Part shown: positions 61,617 through 64,000 of the stretch, one piece after another
How the letters are laid out: each line of letters starts with the position of its first letter
How positions within the stretch are numbered: position 1 is the first letter of the stretch
From: Deltaproteobacteria bacterium
GTDB lineage: Bacteria > Myxococcota_A > Polyangia > Polyangiales > Polyangiaceae
Direction of reading: 5' to 3'
Assembly (NCBI GenBank): GCA_016218915.1
Contig: JACRCQ010000028.1
Coordinates: 1 to 64,000, forward strand
DNA: 64,000 nt
Position numbers and translations under genes: made by a program
The notes under the pieces: model-generated
Databases searched by the model: none
The model's input: the letters and a program-made list of their open reading frames with translations, nothing else
Told to the model about the DNA's origin: nothing

Positions 61617-62616
61617 GTGCACATGATCGCGAAGCCACGGCACAAGGGCAGGAAGAAGGTCGCTGCGAATAGGCGCCAAAGGCCTGTCAACGCGCTGGCC
61701 ACGGTCGTCGTCGCTCGCCCGTTGGCGGTCGCCACGTCCTCGCTCGCTACCGAAGTAGGTCGTATGATCGAGGCCGCGCGGCACCAGGTCTCCCAGACCG
61801 CGAACGCCGCCTTGACGACGCTCTACTGGCAGATCGGCGCGCGCATTCGGCAGGATGTGCTGAAGGAACAACGGGCCGAGTACGGGGCGGAGATCGTCGC
61901 AGCACTGCTGCGACAATTGGAAGAGCGGTTCGGCCGCGGGTTCGGGGAGAAGAGCCTTCGCCGGATGCTGCAGTTCGCTGAGGCGTTCCCGGACGCGGCA
62001 ATTGTCGTATCGCTGATACGACAATTGAGCTGGACCCATTTCGCGCTCCTGATCACGGTGCATCCGCGAGTAACTCGGCGCGCTTCGGGACGGCGACAAG
62101 CTCCCGCCCGACCTCGTATTCCAGGATCCGTACCTCCTCGACTTCCTCGGGCTGCGCGACACGTTCAGCGAGAAGGACCTCGAAGCAGCGTTGCTACGGG
62201 AGATCGAACGCTTCTTGCTCGAGCTCGGCACCGGGTTCGCCTTTGTCGAGCGGCAGAAGCGCATCACCCTGGATGGCGACGACTACTACATCGACCTGCT
62301 GTTCTTCCATCGCCGGCTGCGTCGCCTGATCGTGATCGAGCTGAAGATCGGCGACTTCAAGCCTGGGGACGCTGGACAGGTCGAGCTTTGCCTGCGCTGG
62401 CTGGACCGCAATGAGCGCCAGCCCGGCGAAGAAGCTCCGGTCGCCATCATCCTGTGCGCCGGCAAGAAGCGCGAGACGGTCGAGTATCTTGACCTGGGCA
62501 AGAGCGGTATCCACGTGGCGGAGTACCTGACTGCGTTGCCGCCCCGTGAAGTGTTGCGCGAGCGGTTCCACGAAGCGATTGCCACTGCAAAGGCCAGGCT
62601 TGAACGTAGGGAGTAG
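61617..62616 (+). pseudogene. Broken DUF1016 (YhcG-family) PDDEXK nuclease
   Basis: The 5' part (61617 to about 62070) encodes the DUF1016 N-terminal domain (EVGRMIEAARHQVSQTANAA, FGEKSLRRMLQFAEAFPD, LSWTHFALLI). The 3' part, from about 62081 to 62616, encodes the C-terminal PDDEXK nuclease domain (DKLPPDLVFQDPYLLDFLGL, then DDYYIDLLFFHRRLRRLIVIELK with the acidic and Lys residues). The two halves are in different frames, and about 60 residues normally present between WTHF and PDLVF are missing. So an internal deletion plus frame change has broken it. DUF1016 proteins are linked with genome defence and mobile elements. Confidence 0.85.
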
Positions 62617-62671
62617 CCGCATTGAGGCATCCCCTCGCCCGGCGAGTCCTGCCATGGGATAGGATGGACCG

Positions 62672-63508
62672 GTGAACCCACGACGCCGCCTGCTTCGCCG
62701 CATCCTGCTCGCGTTCGCGTCAGTGGCGATCGTTCCGTACTCGATTACGGTCCTGGCGGCCGCGCTGTTCTACAGGAATCTTCTCTACCCCGCCCCTGCC
62801 CAGTTCCCCTCGGATGTGCCTGCAGGCGCAGAGTTGATCGAAGCTCGCGCCTCGGATGGCGTCAATGTGCGCGCCCTGATGTTCCGCGGGCAAGAGGGCG
62901 CACCGGTCGCAGTGTACTTCCACGGCAACGGCGAGACGATGGGCCACGACGTCTGGATCGCCCGCGAGCTGCTCCGACGCGGGCTGGGCGTCGTCCTCGC
63001 AGAGTACCGTGGATACGGCTTGTCGCAGGCAGAAGCCGGCCCGACGGAGCAAGGGCTCTATGCGGATGCGCATGCGGTCATCGAAGCAGTCCTTGCTCGC
63101 GGAGTAGCGCGAGATCGCATGGTCTTGGTCGGGCATTCCCTCGGGACCGGCGTCGCGACGGAGATGGCGCGCCGTGCCCGCTACCGCGCAGTCGCGCTCG
63201 TGAGCCCCTACACGTCGATTGTCGACATGGCGCGGCGCTCAGCCCCTCCCATCTTTCCGGTCAGCCTGATCGTGAGGGATCGGTTCGACACGCTCTCCAA
63301 GGCCCCCAACGTGGATGCGCCGGTGCTCGTGGTCCACGGCGCCAGCGATGGTTTCATCCCTTTGCCGATGGGGCAGCGCGTCTGTGATGCATTTCCGCAT
63401 TGCGAGATGATGGTGGTGCAGGGGGGGCATCACGGCGACGTGATGGCGGTCGAGCCTGACCGGGTTTTCGGCGGCATTGTCGCGCTGTCTGCTCCGGGAC
63501 GCCAGTGA
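62672..63508 (+). CDS. Alpha/beta-hydrolase with N-terminal membrane anchor
   Basis: A 278-residue protein. Residues ~8-35 form an N-terminal hydrophobic anchor (RRILLAFASVAIVPYSITVLA). The hydrolase domain follows, with YFHGNGETMG near residue 90, the nucleophile elbow VGHSLGTG, an Asp in HGASDGFIP and His in GGHHGD. This resembles the BEM46/YfhR-type serine hydrolases. It is probably bound to the inner membrane and faces out or in, depending on topology. The start is GTG. Substrate unknown. Confidence 0.72.
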   Translation: MNPRRRLLRRILLAFASVAIVPYSITVLAAALFYRNLLYPAPAQFPSDVPAGAELIEARASDGVNVRALMFRGQEGAPVAVYFHGNGETMGHDVWIARELLRRGLGVVLAEYRGYGLSQAEAGPTEQGLYADAHAVIEAVLARGVARDRMVLVGHSLGTGVATEMARRARYRAVALVSPYTSIVDMARRSAPPIFPVSLIVRDRFDTLSKAPNVDAPVLVVHGASDGFIPLPMGQRVCDAFPHCEMMVVQGGHHGDVMAVEPDRVFGGIVALSAPGRQ

Positions 63509-63527
63509 GCGGGCGATCCCCGCCTCA

Positions 63528-63908
63528 TCAAGTCATGACGACTTCTACGTCGAGCCCGGCTGCCGTCGCCAACGCGTGAAGGTCGTCAGGATCGCTCGTG
63601 TACACGCGATCCCCCCGCCTGCACAATGCCACCAATGCAGCATCCACGACGTCTGCAGTCCGGGAGGTCGCCAGAATCCGGCCGGCGAGTTTCCCCAGCT
63701 CCAGATCCAGCGGACGTACCTCGATGGCCCGCAGCGCCTGTGCGAGTCTCGCCTGCCGGGGAGGCTTTCGCCACACCTGGCCAACCACTGCGCCGTGCGT
63801 GATGATCGGAATCTGTTTGTGGTGCGCCAGGGCGAACCGCGCCCACATCGCGCGATCGTTTCGGTCCAGAGCGATCAGCGCTCCTGCATCGAACAACCAC
63901 CGGATCAT
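63528..63908 (-). CDS. VapC-type PIN-domain toxin
   Basis: A 126-residue PIN-domain protein. The first acidic residue is D7 (LFDAGALIALDRND), later ones are in DVVDAAL and TSDPDDL. The second site usually has Glu; here it is Gln (VVGQVWR), a variant I recall as normal for one PIN subfamily. VapC toxins are RNases that cleave tRNA or rRNA and stop growth. The ATG at 63908 overlaps the stop of the upstream antitoxin gene (ATGA). Confidence 0.75.
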   Translation of the reverse strand: MIRWLFDAGALIALDRNDRAMWARFALAHHKQIPIITHGAVVGQVWRKPPRQARLAQALRAIEVRPLDLELGKLAGRILATSRTADVVDAALVALCRRGDRVYTSDPDDLHALATAAGLDVEVVMT

Positions 63909-64000
63909 GCCGCCTTCACGCGACGTCGACGGCCAGCGGTCTTGCGGGCGGCAGCCTTGTCGAGGCGCTCCCTTTCTGCCAACTCGCCGGAGGTAAAGGC
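63905..64000 (-). CDS. VapB-like antitoxin, 3' end only
   Basis: The last 31 codons of an open frame that enters from the right edge and ends in TGA at 63907-63905, overlapping the ATG of the PIN toxin. The tail is basic and Ala-rich (ERLDKAAARKTAGRRRRVKAA), which is usual for VapB C-termini. The N-terminal DNA-binding part is outside the window, so the family is inferred from the toxin next to it. Confidence 0.55.
   Translation of the reverse strand, partial: AFTSGELAERERLDKAAARKTAGRRRRVKAA

Noticed and set aside
61519-61626. A 35-codon frame ending on the ATG of the DUF1016 remnant
   Set aside because: Too short, no good ribosome binding site and no recognised domain; the overlap with the downstream ATG may be coincidence.
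60303-64000. A duplicated tRNA-Pro 3' end (att site) to the right of the tRNA
   Set aside because: No repeat of the tRNA 3' sequence was seen inside the window; it could lie outside.
1-64000. CRISPR arrays, IS elements and rRNA operons
   Set aside because: No array of 25-40-base repeats with spacers, no transposase motif and no rRNA-like sequence were seen.

Overview
The window is GC-rich bacterial chromosome, densely packed, with short intergenic gaps and many 4-base start/stop overlaps. It looks like a myxobacterium-type organism (Myxococcota, probably Polyangia). The evidence is indirect: several large eukaryotic-type Ser/Thr kinases fused to other domains (GYF_2, DUF4388, AAA/TPR, TolB-N-like/TPR, PEGA), many TPR lipoproteins, a bactofilin, a group 2-type sigma factor, an outer-membrane LptD-like protein and a GatCA-type amidotransferase. 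No rRNA, CRISPR array, IS element or prophage was seen. No taxonomic marker was available to fix the species.

Layout. 1-3.1 kb: a heptamer tandem array, an exported protein of unknown function, a PBP4-type D-Ala-D-Ala carboxypeptidase (DacB) and an HD-family hydrolase. 3.1-9 kb: an alternative sigma-70 factor, an ABC exporter behind a hairpin-rich leader, and two lipoproteins (TatT-like TPR and HEAT-like). 9-14 kb: a lipid kinase, a GDPD lipoprotein, a TPR protein with a degenerate zincin domain, and an outer-membrane protein. 14.1-16.5 kb: a four-gene ECF-sigma operon whose genes all overlap. 16.7-23.8 kb: an LpxL-like acyltransferase, then a J-domain/TPR protein, a DnaK paralogue, a third protein sharing a domain with the J-protein, then gatC and gatA. 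24-30 kb: an RCC1-propeller lipoprotein, a kinase-GYF_2-DUF4388 protein and, divergently, an SDR/acyltransferase/truB operon. 31-39 kb: a possible FliK/HpaP-like protein, a CNNM/CorC membrane protein, an alpha/beta hydrolase, a PilZ protein, a Xer-type recombinase, an N-formylglutamate amidohydrolase-like protein and a multi-pass membrane protein. 39-53 kb is a signalling block: a predicted pseudokinase with PEGA domain, a TolC-type protein, a 1148-residue kinase-ATPase-TPR protein, an NtrC-type response regulator, a diguanylate cyclase response regulator and another kinase-TPR protein. 53-59.5 kb: cell-envelope genes (LptD/OstA-like, AMIN-like, porin-like, bactofilin, SRPBCC). 60.2 kb: a tRNA-Pro(GGG) with a strong terminator. 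It is followed by a more accessory-looking end with a membrane protein, a broken DUF1016 nuclease gene, a hydrolase and a VapBC-type toxin-antitoxin pair cut by the window end.

Together the genes are mostly envelope maintenance, translation housekeeping (truB, gatCA, tRNA-Pro) and kinase/c-di-GMP signalling. The most distinctive unit is the J-protein/DnaK/shared-domain cluster at 17.6-22.0 kb, which looks like a dedicated chaperone module, transcribed with gatCA. All functional calls come from reading motifs in the translated sequence; no database search was run.
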